A DNA stretch of 64,000 nucleotides, taken from NCBI GenBank assembly GCA_036645955.1, contig JAVXND010000001.1:1-64000 (forward strand). Direction: 5' to 3'. Origin of the DNA: Limiplasma sp036645955. GTDB taxonomy: Bacteria > Bacillota > Clostridia > Christensenellales > Aristaeellaceae. The position numbers and the translations under genes are program-made. A model generated the notes under the pieces. The model searched no databases. It was not told the origin of the DNA and saw nothing but the letters and a program-made list of their open reading frames with translations. Positions 16,648 to 26,893 of this stretch are shown piece after piece. Each line of letters starts with the position of its first letter. Positions within the stretch are counted from its first letter, which is position 1.

Positions 16648-16863
16648 GCTGTCAACTCCTTTTTTCATAGTCCTTTTTACGCTTCAGGGCTGTTTTTGAT
16701 CCGCCGCTTCTCACCGAATTCTAACAGCCCTCTCAGTTCATCTTCAGCACATTTTGAACTGGTTCCCCTTTTCGTACAGGAAAAAACATGCTATGATAAG
16801 CCTGTCATTGAAAAGCACGGGCAAGCTGCTGCGCCCGCGCCTAACGCTTGAGGAGGAACCATT

Positions 16864-17220
16864 ATGTCGGAATCCAACCACGAAACGCTTGGCCCCGAAG
16901 GTAGCTTTTACGAAGCACAGGCCCGCAAGGAAGAGGCCGCAAAGCGTGCTAAGTCAGACGCTATGTTTCCCATACTCATTACCGGGCTTTATTTAGCGCT
17001 TGGTTGCCTGTTTGATCTGTGGCACCCGGGCTGGCTGTTGTTTTTATGCATCCCGCTCCACTATATGCACCCCAAAACGCGGCTGGAGCAGCTGTGCAAC
17101 CCCGTGATGATCTCGCTGATCTATTTGGTTTTGGGTTTCTTCTTTAACCTCTGGCATCCGGGCTGGTTGATCTTCTTGGCCATCCCCTTAGGCGCTATTG
17201 CAGATCATCACACGGTGTAA
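16864..17220 (+). CDS. small membrane protein with duplicated LWHPGW hairpin
   Basis: A 118-residue protein. A polar N-terminus of about 35 residues is followed by two copies of a 32-residue unit (about 36-67 and 82-113). Each unit runs from an aliphatic helix through a D/N-LWHPGW turn into a second hydrophobic helix ending in IPL. This predicts four short membrane segments from an internal duplication. AGGAGG lies 7 nt before the ATG. It is unrelated to its neighbours and ends 13 nt from the end of the convergent kinase gene. Function unknown. Confidence 0.75.
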   Translation: MSESNHETLGPEGSFYEAQARKEEAAKRAKSDAMFPILITGLYLALGCLFDLWHPGWLLFLCIPLHYMHPKTRLEQLCNPVMISLIYLVLGFFFNLWHPGWLIFLAIPLGAIADHHTV

Positions 17221-17233
17221 TGCAGGGCTGGCT

Positions 17234-20200
17234 TCACGGTTCAGCCGCCTCTGCTTCGCTAAGCAGGTTGGCTAGGGTTTGATAAAGCAATTCCGCTTCA
17301 ATGGGCTTTGCAATGTGGGCATTCATGCCCGCATTTTTTGATTTGGTTACATCCTCGTCAAAGGCATTGGCAGACATGGCAAGGATGGGCACCCTCTTTG
17401 CCCAGGCGCTGTCCAGCTCGCGAATGGCTTGCGCGGATTGTAAGCCGTCCATCACGGGCATTCGAATGTCCATCAGCACCGCATCGTAGGTATGCTCTGG
17501 TGCCTTCGCAAACATTTCAAGCCCGAGCTGGCCGTTTGCCGCCACCTCCACCGTTGCGTTTTTAAACTCAAGCAGCTTGCGTGCCACCATCACATTGAGC
17601 AGCTGATCCTCCACAAGCAAAAACTTCTTGCCGCCAAAATCGTAGGTCGCTTGATTTTTCCAAAGATAGGTCTGCTGATGGCTTTGCATATCCTGCGGGG
17701 GAAATCCCAAGGGAATTTGAACACGGAAGGTTGTTCCCATGCCCCGTGTGCTGTTTACCTCAATATCCCCGCCCATAAGCTGGGCAAGGTTTTTGGAAAT
17801 GGCAAGCCCCAAGCCGCTTCCGCCGTAGCTTGCCCTGCTGCCGCTTTGCTCCTGCGAAAAGGGCTGAAAGATGTGCGGTAAAAATTCCTCCCCAATGCCT
17901 ATGCCTGTATCGCTGATGGTAAAGCACAGGTTTGACTTTTGATCCTCCGTGCTGATTTGGGCAATGTCCAAGTGAACCGTTCCGCCCTGCGGTGTAAATT
18001 TTACCGCATTGGTCAATATATTGATCAAAATTTGCTGCAGGCGAACCCCATCGCCCATGTAGCTGTTTTTGGCTCCCTCAAACTGTGTTACGTAATAATG
18101 TACCCCTTTTTCCTTCGCCTGCGTCTGTACAATGGTGCTCAAGGCATCTAAAAAGGGCTGGCAGGAAATGACTTCATTTTTGAGGGTGATCTTGCCCGCT
18201 TCAATTTTGGACATGTCAAGAATATCGTTGAGCAGCTGCAGCAGGTACCACGACGCATATTGAGATTTTTCAATGCACTCTTTGATAAATGCCGCATCAT
18301 TCATGTTTTGCAGTGCAAGCTGATTCATGCCCATAATCGCGTTCATCGGCGTTCTGATTTCGTGGCTGATGCGGGAAAGAAATTCCGATTTTGCGGCATT
18401 GGCACGCTCCGCCATTTGAACGGCGGCAACCAGCTCCCGATTTTTCTTTTCCTGTTCCTCCACAGCCGCCGTAATGTCAACCCTTGTCATCAATATGCTT
18501 TTCAGCTCACGGTTGATGTAGCTAAAGCGGAGCTGTTTCTTGCACACCTTGCCGCTGGGCATTGGCACGCTATAAAAAATACTGTACGCCGTCTGGTGCT
18601 CCAGCTGTGCCAAAATGTTGCTGAGGGTAACCTCCGCCACCGCGTGCGCAACATCCTCGGGGCATAAATAGCGCTGCAAATACGCCCGTGTTTCCTCTTC
18701 AAAGTGATCGCTTTCCTCGGCATAGGCATGCCCAAGGCCTTTTTCGCTGTAGCGTGTGGCGGTGTTGCGCAACGCGTCTACCACCACCAAAAAATCATAA
18801 TCCGTTTTGGATACCGTGTTCATAATGTTTTGCATAATGCGTTCGTTTGTCACGTTGGTGGAATAGAGGAAAGCAACAATGTCGTTGTTTTCTTTCTTCA
18901 TCATGTGCGCGGTTAAAATGGTCCAATATTGCCGTTTCTCAATCTTGCGTGTCAGCTCCAAGGACAGTGTGGTTTCGCCATTTGCAAAATGCCACAGCAG
19001 GGAATCACGGTTAAAGGTAGACGCAAACTTTTTTTGCATTTCTTCGGTGCCAATCTGCAAATACACCTGATCAAAATACGCCTGCACCGTTTTTGTAGTG
19101 GCCATGGTAGCCGTCAGCGAAGAGAAAATGCTCTTATAGTCCAAAATGCTATTCTGCGTCAGGTTCATGTTAATGGAGGCCATGGTTGCCTTTTGCATGG
19201 CTTCCCGATAGTTCAGCTCATCGCGGTAGCGTTTTTCCGCCTCTTTTTCCTTGGTAATGTCACGGCCTATGCAGTAGGCTCTTTCCGGCTTGCCTTCATC
19301 GTTATACGCGTTGGTGTAGATCACGCGCTCGCACCAAAATTCATCCTCCCTGTTTTGCCGAATCCAAAGCTCCGCCGACACTTCAGGTGCGCCGTTTTTC
19401 AGTTTTTCGATCATGTCGATCAATAAAGGCGCGCTCTCTTCACTGATATGCCCCTGCTCCACAGCTGAACGCAGGTAATTTTGCACAATGGGATTTGTTG
19501 TGGTCACTTTGGGTGATTTGGAATAAATGGTCATGGTATCGGTTGCATATTCATATTCCCATATGTTGATATTGGCCGACTGTACGGCAGCCGCGTAACG
19601 GGATTCACTTTCGCGCAATGCACGCTCGGTTTGAACCTGATCATGGATATCTGTAAACACCGTATAGAGCACCGGAATGTGATCTGGTCCCCTCATGACC
19701 TGTCCTGAAACCCGCATCCAGCGGTAGCTTCCATCCTTTTGAAGCACGCGGTGGGTATATTCAAATTTTCGGTTTTGCGCATAAGCCTCCTGAACCGCAT
19801 CAATAAAGCCTTGCCGATCCTTGGGATGAAATACATCCAATGTGGAATTTTGGGTGGCTTGTTCATATTCTTCCTTGGTCATTGCGCAAAAGTCATAGGC
19901 GCGTTTGCTCATAAAAATGGGGGTAAAGGTATCGTTGAGCTGATACATCCCCACGCCCCCCGGAACGGAGTTGACCAAGGTTTCATACTTTTGCGCACCT
20001 GCGCGGATGTCCTCCTCCATTTGTTTTTGCGCGGTGATATCCGTATAATACGCAAAAATCAGCTCTTTACCGTTTTCATCAAAGGTATGCCGGGAGTTTT
20101 GATTGACCCAAATGTAACTGCCATCCTTCCTCAAAGCACGGTAGGCAATTTCATACGCTTCTGTGGTCCCGACGCGCAACGCAGCATAAGCCTTGAGCCA

Positions 20201-20404
20201 TTTTACATCAGGCGGGTACACATACGCCCATGCGGAGCCGCTATAAGCCGCAAACAGCTCCTCCTCACTTGAAAAGCCCATCATTTTTACAAACATATCA
20301 TTCGCGCAAACAATGGGAAGCTCGGGAGAGATTTCCACAATCACCAACCCAATGGGAAGCTCAAGATTGAGAAGTTCCTTTGATATTTCCGTCATTTTTT
20401 TCAT
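17234..20404 (-). CDS. PAS-domain hybrid histidine kinase
   Basis: A 1056-residue cytosolic sensor kinase with no signal peptide or membrane segment. Three PAS/PAC domains cover about 10-395, followed by a less conserved region to about 640 and a coiled coil into the HisKA dimerisation domain with phospho-acceptor H681 (SHEIRTPMNAI). The ATP-binding domain has N (ILTNAVKFTPQGG), G1 (SDTGIGIG) and G2 (GSGLGLAISKN) boxes. A C-terminal receiver domain has phospho-acceptor D979 (DIRMPVMDG). GGGGAGG lies 9 nt before the ATG. It begins 4 nt after the stop of the second hybrid kinase. The input signal is unknown; PAS domains suggest a small ligand or redox signal. Confidence 0.92.
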   Translation of the reverse strand: MKKMTEISKELLNLELPIGLVIVEISPELPIVCANDMFVKMMGFSSEEELFAAYSGSAWAYVYPPDVKWLKAYAALRVGTTEAYEIAYRALRKDGSYIWVNQNSRHTFDENGKELIFAYYTDITAQKQMEEDIRAGAQKYETLVNSVPGGVGMYQLNDTFTPIFMSKRAYDFCAMTKEEYEQATQNSTLDVFHPKDRQGFIDAVQEAYAQNRKFEYTHRVLQKDGSYRWMRVSGQVMRGPDHIPVLYTVFTDIHDQVQTERALRESESRYAAAVQSANINIWEYEYATDTMTIYSKSPKVTTTNPIVQNYLRSAVEQGHISEESAPLLIDMIEKLKNGAPEVSAELWIRQNREDEFWCERVIYTNAYNDEGKPERAYCIGRDITKEKEAEKRYRDELNYREAMQKATMASINMNLTQNSILDYKSIFSSLTATMATTKTVQAYFDQVYLQIGTEEMQKKFASTFNRDSLLWHFANGETTLSLELTRKIEKRQYWTILTAHMMKKENNDIVAFLYSTNVTNERIMQNIMNTVSKTDYDFLVVVDALRNTATRYSEKGLGHAYAEESDHFEEETRAYLQRYLCPEDVAHAVAEVTLSNILAQLEHQTAYSIFYSVPMPSGKVCKKQLRFSYINRELKSILMTRVDITAAVEEQEKKNRELVAAVQMAERANAAKSEFLSRISHEIRTPMNAIMGMNQLALQNMNDAAFIKECIEKSQYASWYLLQLLNDILDMSKIEAGKITLKNEVISCQPFLDALSTIVQTQAKEKGVHYYVTQFEGAKNSYMGDGVRLQQILINILTNAVKFTPQGGTVHLDIAQISTEDQKSNLCFTISDTGIGIGEEFLPHIFQPFSQEQSGSRASYGGSGLGLAISKNLAQLMGGDIEVNSTRGMGTTFRVQIPLGFPPQDMQSHQQTYLWKNQATYDFGGKKFLLVEDQLLNVMVARKLLEFKNATVEVAANGQLGLEMFAKAPEHTYDAVLMDIRMPVMDGLQSAQAIRELDSAWAKRVPILAMSANAFDEDVTKSKNAGMNAHIAKPIEAELLYQTLANLLSEAEAAEP

Positions 20405-20408
20405 TTGG

Positions 20409-23234
20409 CTAAACCTCCCCGAACAAAAAGCGCTGTAGTGTCTGGTACAGTAAAAGCGGATCTATGGGTTTGGCAAGATGCGCGTTCATGCCCGCCGCCT
20501 TGGTTTTTTCAATGTCCTCATCAAAGGCATTGGCAGTCATGGCAACAATCGGAATGGTTTTGGCATCTGCCTTGCGCATTTGACGAATGGATTTTGCAGC
20601 GGTTATGCCGTCCATCACAGGCATGCGAATGTCCATGAGGATGGCGTCAAAATAGTTTTCGCTCTTTTGCGCAAAGGTTTCAATGGCTTGAAGTCCATTT
20701 TCCGCCACCTCAACCTCCAAATGCTTTGCATTCAGCAGTTTTTTAGCCACCTCAATGTTGAGCAGATGATCCTCCACCAGCAGCGCCCGTTTTCCTGTAA
20801 AATCATATTCTTGGGGGGCTGTGGGCTTTGAGGACAGCGCTTTGCCGCTGTAGATGTGTTCGAAAGTAGAATGCAGGGAGGTCTTAAAAATGGGCTTTGA
20901 AATCAGCAGATTCACGCCCGCTTGTTTTGCCTCTATTTCAATGGCCGCCCAATCATAGGAAGTCATGATAATAATGGTTACCTCAGGCCCCACCATTTTG
21001 CGAATTTCACGAGTGGTTTCAACCCCATCCATGTCAGGCATTTTCCAGTCCAACAAAATAATATCAAAAAACTCTTTCTTGCTCCATTTTTGGCGTACCG
21101 CCTCCAACGCCTTTGCGCCGGAGATCACATATTCCGCATGCACGCGCATATCTTGAAGCACCTGCTGCGTATGCTGGCAAATAATGATGTCGTCATCCAC
21201 AATGAGCACCTTGAGGTTTTCAAAAGGTATGTCGAGATTGGGTTTTGCGGCTTTTTTGCTTTTTTCTGAAATGCCCAGCTTCACTTCCACAGCAAATTCA
21301 CTGCCAACCCCTTCAATGCTGTTGACGCTGATTTTTCCGCCCATCAAATCTACCAAATTTCTGCAAATGGCAAGCCCCAGCCCCGTTCCCGTATAGGGCG
21401 TGGTGGTTCCATTGCGTTGCTGTTCAAAGGGTTCAAACAGCTGCGGCAAGAACTTTTCGCTAATGCCCACCCCTGTATCGTTCACCGTAAACTTCATCAG
21501 CGCTTCGTTATGGCTCTTTTTTTCCTGATGGATCGTAAACTGTACCCGCCCGCCAGCGGGTGTAAATTTCATGGCATTTGTAAGGATGTTGATCAGCGTT
21601 TGCTGTAATTTCATCGCATCGCCAATGTAGATATCCTCCGTAGCACTCAAAAGAATCGCGTCGTATGCCACGCCTTTTTGCTGTGCCTGCGCATAGCATA
21701 TGCTGTTAATGCCGTTGATGAACTCTTCAAAGGGTATTTCATCATGGCGGATCAGCACTTTGCCGCTTTCAATTTTGGACATGTCCAAAACGTCGTTGAT
21801 GAGGGAAAGCAAATAGCGCGCGGAAATGCCCACCTTTGATAGGTATTCAGACACCTGCTCAGGGTCGTTCACGCAACCCGCCGCTAAGGTGGACATGCCT
21901 ATAATGGTATTCATAGGGGTTCTGATTTCATGGCTCATGCATGATAAAAACTCCGTTTTGGCGTTGCTTGCCTGCTGTGCCGCCAAAAGCGCATTTTTCA
22001 GCTCCTCGTTTTTTTGCTGCTCTGCGTTATAAATCTCCGTAATATCTTTTCGCGTCACAATCATTTTCTTTTTTCTGTCATCCAGATAAGAAAATCGGAG
22101 CTTTTTACGGCTAATACTGCCGTCGTTCTCCTTCACACGGCAATAAGTGGTATAAACATCTTGCTTTTGCAATTGCACAATCAGGTTTTCGCAGGACATT
22201 TCGTGAATGTTCCGTTCAATATCCTCCTCGACCAAAAAATCGCGTGCGTACTGCTCCACTTCACTTTGATAATCGCTTGCAAAAAACGGGGGCAACGGCG
22301 TTTTGCTCATGGTTTTGGCAAAAATGGTATAGTTGCTATTGTCCGTATCAAGCAAGGCCAAATAGTCATAATCCATGTTCACAACTGCTCTCATCAGCGC
22401 ATGAAACGTTTTTTTCTGATCAATGTCTGTAGCGTAAATATAGGCTTCTACTTCGCCATCCTGTGGGTTTAGGAACATATTGATTTCAATTCGAATCCAC
22501 ATGGTTTGATTGTTTCCAAAATCAACGTAGGATTCTTGGGTGAGGCTTGTTCTGCCTGCGCGGAAGCTTTGGAGCAGGCTTTCACGGTTGAAACGCTTAT
22601 GATAGTCTACCAATTCCCCCGCATCCACATGACTGGTGTATTCACGCGCGAAAAACCCATCCACCGTGCCATCGCCTTGAAAGGTCAGTATGGTTGCATT
22701 GTCGCTTTGACCATCTTCACAAATGTTTTGGGTCAGGTTCATTTTATAGGAGCCTAGCACGTCCCGATTATGCACATTACGCCACTTGAACTCTTCGTTG
22801 TAGCGTTCCTCCAGCCGCTTGCGTTCGGAAATATCAATGGCTGTACCGATGGCCTCAATGGGTTTTCCATCTTGATCAAACAAAGTGGTATAGCTGATTT
22901 CGTACCACCACCATTGGTCATGCGCCTCGTTCCACCATCTGCCAATGCTGCTGGCCGTTTCTTCTCCCGCATATACCTTTTGGTACATTTCATAAAGTGC
23001 AGGTACATCCTCTGTATGCAGCATGCTATCACTCTGCGCAAACACTTCGGGCACATTGTGAATGGTGGTATAGGCGTCAAATTTTTTCATGCGCGTGGCA
23101 TTGTTCAAATCATAAATGGTTTTGCTTGCCAGGTCAAGCATCCACAGGGTTACTCCGCAATGCTTGACTGCTTTGACATAGCTTTCCTTCAGCCTTTTCA
23201 TGGCTTCCATTTGCTGAACATTATTGCTTTCCAT
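20409..23234 (-). CDS. hybrid histidine kinase with two receiver domains
   Basis: A 941-residue cytosolic protein. A PAS/PAC domain lies at about 15-140 and a less conserved sensory region at 140-400. HisKA follows with H435 (SHEIRTPMNTI), then an HATPase domain with NILTNAMKFTPAGG, NDTGVGIS and GTGLGLAICRN, then two receiver domains with phospho-acceptors D729 (LLDWKMPDMDG) and D868 (LMDIRMPVMDG). The ATG at 23234 has a GAGGTGG site upstream and overlaps the end of the c-di-GMP gene by 14 nt. It resembles the next kinase closely in the HisKA-HATPase-REC part, suggesting duplication. Phosphate may pass between the several receivers; no Hpt domain is visible. Confidence 0.92.
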   Translation of the reverse strand: MESNNVQQMEAMKRLKESYVKAVKHCGVTLWMLDLASKTIYDLNNATRMKKFDAYTTIHNVPEVFAQSDSMLHTEDVPALYEMYQKVYAGEETASSIGRWWNEAHDQWWWYEISYTTLFDQDGKPIEAIGTAIDISERKRLEERYNEEFKWRNVHNRDVLGSYKMNLTQNICEDGQSDNATILTFQGDGTVDGFFAREYTSHVDAGELVDYHKRFNRESLLQSFRAGRTSLTQESYVDFGNNQTMWIRIEINMFLNPQDGEVEAYIYATDIDQKKTFHALMRAVVNMDYDYLALLDTDNSNYTIFAKTMSKTPLPPFFASDYQSEVEQYARDFLVEEDIERNIHEMSCENLIVQLQKQDVYTTYCRVKENDGSISRKKLRFSYLDDRKKKMIVTRKDITEIYNAEQQKNEELKNALLAAQQASNAKTEFLSCMSHEIRTPMNTIIGMSTLAAGCVNDPEQVSEYLSKVGISARYLLSLINDVLDMSKIESGKVLIRHDEIPFEEFINGINSICYAQAQQKGVAYDAILLSATEDIYIGDAMKLQQTLINILTNAMKFTPAGGRVQFTIHQEKKSHNEALMKFTVNDTGVGISEKFLPQLFEPFEQQRNGTTTPYTGTGLGLAICRNLVDLMGGKISVNSIEGVGSEFAVEVKLGISEKSKKAAKPNLDIPFENLKVLIVDDDIIICQHTQQVLQDMRVHAEYVISGAKALEAVRQKWSKKEFFDIILLDWKMPDMDGVETTREIRKMVGPEVTIIIMTSYDWAAIEIEAKQAGVNLLISKPIFKTSLHSTFEHIYSGKALSSKPTAPQEYDFTGKRALLVEDHLLNIEVAKKLLNAKHLEVEVAENGLQAIETFAQKSENYFDAILMDIRMPVMDGITAAKSIRQMRKADAKTIPIVAMTANAFDEDIEKTKAAGMNAHLAKPIDPLLLYQTLQRFLFGEV

Positions 23235-26200
23235 ACCCTGCCACCTCGCTCCAATGTATCTTCTGGTTTTCCACCTCTGTAACGTCCACCGCAACCTCCA
23301 AATGAATGATGGAGCCGTTTTTGCTGAGGTTTTCGCCCCGCATTAAAAAAACGCGGGGCTCATTCGGCACACGAAACAATCGCGTATAGACTTTTCCCTC
23401 TGCCATATCAGGCATGGCGCAAAATTCGCAGGGAGAGGATCTGCGCATGAGCACTTCATAGCATTTTTTGCCCTTGCAGTCCTCGCGCGTTGTATTCATC
23501 AGCTTGCAAAGGCTATCGTTGGCATAAATCATATCATAGGTGGACTTGTCGCAAACATACACGCTGTCCTTGATAGCGTCCAGCACATCCTCCGCATCGT
23601 TCATCCACTTGTGAATGGACGTTGCCGCCGTTTCCTCACCGTAAATGGAAAGGGCATTTCTTCCGCGGCATTTGGCTCTATACAGGGCTTTGTCTGAGTT
23701 TTGATACAGCTGTGTAAAGGTATTCGCCGTTTCAGAGGAAAGCGCAATGCCAACAGAGCAGGTAATGCCGGCGTTTTTACCCTCTATGCAGATATTTCCC
23801 ATGCTTTCGCACAGCTGCCGCACTTTCTTTTCCACCATGCTTATCTCTGGAATGTCGCTTACAAATACAGAAAACTCATCTCCGCCCATGCGCGCAAGCA
23901 CATCTTCTTTTCGAAAATGCAAACGGAGCTGGTTGGCCACCTCACGAATCACGCGATCGCCGTAGTCATGCCCAAAGGTATCGTTGATTTGTTTGAAATT
24001 GTCAATGTCCAGCATCACCATGGCATGGGTGCCTGTATTGCATTCCAAGCGTTGGGCAATCATTTTTTCAGCGCTCACACGGTTGATAAGCCCCGTCATC
24101 AAATCTGTTTTGATCTGTACAGCCATGTCATTAAACGCACGCACCATTTCCTTAAAGCGGTGATTGGAATCCAGCACATTGCTGACTCTATGGTTGACCA
24201 CCGCAGGAATAAAGGGTTTCACGATGTAGTCGTTAGCGCCCAAGGAAAAAGCGTTGGTTTGCTGCTCGGGGCTATCGTCGCTGGTCATCATGATTACGGG
24301 AATGCCGTCCAGCTCAGGCGTGTTTTGCTTGTATTGCAAAAAATCATTGCCGTTCATCACAGGCATTTGAATATCCAGCAAAATCAGGTCCACTTGGTTT
24401 GGATGGTCCTGCAAAATCTGAATGGCCTCTTTGCCGTTTTCCGCTTCCAAAAAGCCGAAGCGATCCTGCAATATCTTCATCAAAACAGCGCGGTTCGGCG
24501 CATCGTCATCTACAATCAGCACAGTATGAAACTCATGGTGGTCTGCCAGCAGGGAGGCTTTGTATTTGTGCAATTCCGCATCAATTTCCTTGCGCACGGT
24601 TGTATCCGTAAGCTCCGCAATCAAAATATGCCTGTTGCCCACGGTGGTCACGTAGCGCAGGCTCATGCCAATCCATAGGGGCGCGCCGTTTGTGCGGTAG
24701 CGCATGTATTCGCATTCGGTAGGCACAAGGGTTTGAGCGCAGATGTGGAAAGCGCTTAACAGGGGTTGATGGTACGCAGGTGCAATTGCCTCCAAAACAT
24801 TGGAGGATTGGCTGACCATGTCCCTGTTGCCCACCAGCGCATAATACGCTTCGTTTACCCGCACCAATTCTATTTTGTCATCATAATATTCGCAAATGGC
24901 CGCCGCTTGCAGATTGTTATGAAACAGCCGCTCCATTTCCTCGTTTTGGGAAAACAAATCATCGTAGCGGTAGCCATCGTATTTTTGATCGGTGATGATT
25001 TGCATATCCAGTGAAAGCTTGATGCAAAGCTGTTCATATTCCTTGACAGGCATGGGGCGCGCATAGTAATAGCCCTGTACGTAGTCACAGCCTACGCTTC
25101 GCAAAAAGTCCACCTGCTCCCCCGTTTCCGCACCCTCTGCAATCACGGGAATGCCAAGCCACTTCGCCATACGAATCACAGACGCTATGATGTTTTCACC
25201 TCTGCCTGGAAATTCGCTGATCGATAAAAACCGCATGTCAATTTTGAGCACATCAATCATAATGTCCTTGAGCAGCGCCAAGGAGGAATATCCGCTTCCA
25301 AAGTCATCCATCATAATGGTAAACCCATGGCTTTGCAGCTGGGACATGGCCTTTTTCATAGCGGCAGGGTTATCCGTATAAGCGCTTTCCGTCAATTCCA
25401 ATTGGAGCAGTGCAGGCTCAAGCTCGTAGCGATCCACAAGCTCCCTAAGCGTGGTCACCAAATTGGGATTGTAAATATTCACGCGCGAAACATTGACGGA
25501 AATCGGGTATGGGGTATAGCCTTGTAAAATCCAATCATGCAGGCATTTGCAGGCTTGCTCCCACACATAATGGTCCAATTGCGTAATAAAACCATTGCGT
25601 TCAAATATGGGAACAAACTCCGCCGGAGAAATCATGCCCTTTTGGGGATGCATCCAGCGCACAAGCGCTTCCGCGCCGCAGGGTAAATTGGTATGAATGT
25701 TATACTTTGGCTGTAAATAAATTTGAAACTGCCCATTGCGCAGTGCGGCGTTCATTTCGTTGGTAATTTCCTGCTCATTGCTCAGTATCTCGCTCATGCT
25801 TTCATGGTAGTAGGCGTAAAAATCAACATAGTTGCCCTTGCGGGTTTTGGCGGCCAGCGTAGCGCGATTGTACATTTCCTCCACCGAAACAGTAAAATCG
25901 TCAATCACATAAATGCCGATGGTGGGTACAATGTCATAGTTTGTATTAAACTGTGCCAAGGTTTTTTTGGCTTGGCATACCATTTTTTCTACTTGGATGG
26001 GGTCATAGGGCATGCACAAGGCAATCACGTCCGATTCAATTCGTCCATACGTTGCCCTTCCATAGCGCTTTGCATCCTCCGCCAAATGCTTTGCAATATA
26101 AATCAACAGCTTGTCACCCTCCGCCGTGCCAAAAAAAGAATTGATCAGGTGAAAGCGATCCACGTCAAAGCGCAGAAATACATAGGACTCGTTCGGGCTG

Positions 26201-26685
26201 TCATCCAGCATTTTCCGCGTTGCGTCAAAAAATTTGGTTTTATTGTAAACCCCCGTTAAAGCATCGTAATCCGCCAGGTATTTGAGCTGTCGAAGGGCGG
26301 TAAACTGGCTTCTTTCAATGGCGTTGTCTAAGCGGAACAAAATGATCTGCGCATCATAGGGCTTGGTTACAAAATCCCAAGCGCCCAAGGAAAGCGCCCT
26401 GCGTTCACTGTCATTATTGCCGCTGCCCGTGGTTACCACAACGGGCAAATTGCTCAAGCGGCTGTTTTTGCGAATGGCTTCCAGCACAGCAAAGCCGTCC
26501 ATAACAGGCATCACAAGGTCAAGCAGCACGGCGGCAATTTCATCAGAGCGCTTGTTTAGCATTTGCAGTGCCATTTTCCCATTTTCCGCTTCCAGCACAT
26601 TGTAGCGATTTGATAACAGCTTTGCTAGAATGACTCGGTTCATTTTCTGATCATCTACCACCAAAACTGTTTTGAGAGAAGACAC
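23221..26685 (-). CDS. REC-GGDEF-EAL-PAS-REC-GGDEF-PAS c-di-GMP signalling protein
   Basis: A 1154-residue protein. REC1 (about 1-120, D56), a degenerate GGDEF domain (about 130-300, GRIESD at the active site), an EAL phosphodiesterase (about 310-560) with intact E339-A-L and DDFGSGYSS, a PAS domain (about 590-710), REC2 (about 720-840, LLDIQMPVMNG), a GGDEF domain with intact GGDEF at 934-938, and a final PAS with a Cys pair (CEFC). It can in principle both make and break cyclic di-GMP. The GTG at 26685 is chosen as start because AGGAGG lies 7 nt upstream; an in-frame ATG further upstream has none. It is first in a three-gene operon with two hybrid kinases. Confidence 0.9.
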   Translation of the reverse strand: MSSLKTVLVVDDQKMNRVILAKLLSNRYNVLEAENGKMALQMLNKRSDEIAAVLLDLVMPVMDGFAVLEAIRKNSRLSNLPVVVTTGSGNNDSERRALSLGAWDFVTKPYDAQIILFRLDNAIERSQFTALRQLKYLADYDALTGVYNKTKFFDATRKMLDDSPNESYVFLRFDVDRFHLINSFFGTAEGDKLLIYIAKHLAEDAKRYGRATYGRIESDVIALCMPYDPIQVEKMVCQAKKTLAQFNTNYDIVPTIGIYVIDDFTVSVEEMYNRATLAAKTRKGNYVDFYAYYHESMSEILSNEQEITNEMNAALRNGQFQIYLQPKYNIHTNLPCGAEALVRWMHPQKGMISPAEFVPIFERNGFITQLDHYVWEQACKCLHDWILQGYTPYPISVNVSRVNIYNPNLVTTLRELVDRYELEPALLQLELTESAYTDNPAAMKKAMSQLQSHGFTIMMDDFGSGYSSLALLKDIMIDVLKIDMRFLSISEFPGRGENIIASVIRMAKWLGIPVIAEGAETGEQVDFLRSVGCDYVQGYYYARPMPVKEYEQLCIKLSLDMQIITDQKYDGYRYDDLFSQNEEMERLFHNNLQAAAICEYYDDKIELVRVNEAYYALVGNRDMVSQSSNVLEAIAPAYHQPLLSAFHICAQTLVPTECEYMRYRTNGAPLWIGMSLRYVTTVGNRHILIAELTDTTVRKEIDAELHKYKASLLADHHEFHTVLIVDDDAPNRAVLMKILQDRFGFLEAENGKEAIQILQDHPNQVDLILLDIQMPVMNGNDFLQYKQNTPELDGIPVIMMTSDDSPEQQTNAFSLGANDYIVKPFIPAVVNHRVSNVLDSNHRFKEMVRAFNDMAVQIKTDLMTGLINRVSAEKMIAQRLECNTGTHAMVMLDIDNFKQINDTFGHDYGDRVIREVANQLRLHFRKEDVLARMGGDEFSVFVSDIPEISMVEKKVRQLCESMGNICIEGKNAGITCSVGIALSSETANTFTQLYQNSDKALYRAKCRGRNALSIYGEETAATSIHKWMNDAEDVLDAIKDSVYVCDKSTYDMIYANDSLCKLMNTTREDCKGKKCYEVLMRRSSPCEFCAMPDMAEGKVYTRLFRVPNEPRVFLMRGENLSKNGSIIHLEVAVDVTEVENQKIHWSEVAGYGKQ

Positions 26686-26746
26686 ATCAACACCTCCTGC
26701 TCCGTGCTTGTGGTTCATCAGTGTAAACACAACCCATCATGAGTAC

Positions 26747-26774
26747 ATTATATACCCAAGACAAGCTTTCGCAA
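26747..26774 (-). promoter_or_regulatory. promoter of the signalling operon
   Basis: On the minus strand TTGCGA (26774-26769), 16 nt spacer, TATAAT (26752-26747). It lies 61 nt before the GTG start at 26685. Confidence 0.55.
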
Positions 26775-26893
26775 ACAAGCAAGTGCAAAAAATGTCGGTT
26801 TTTGTTGATTTTCAGCACATATTGTCATGATTTCATCCTATTTTTGGGCATAAGCATAACCAAAGCGAGCCTAAGCGCACCTTATTTCCTGCT

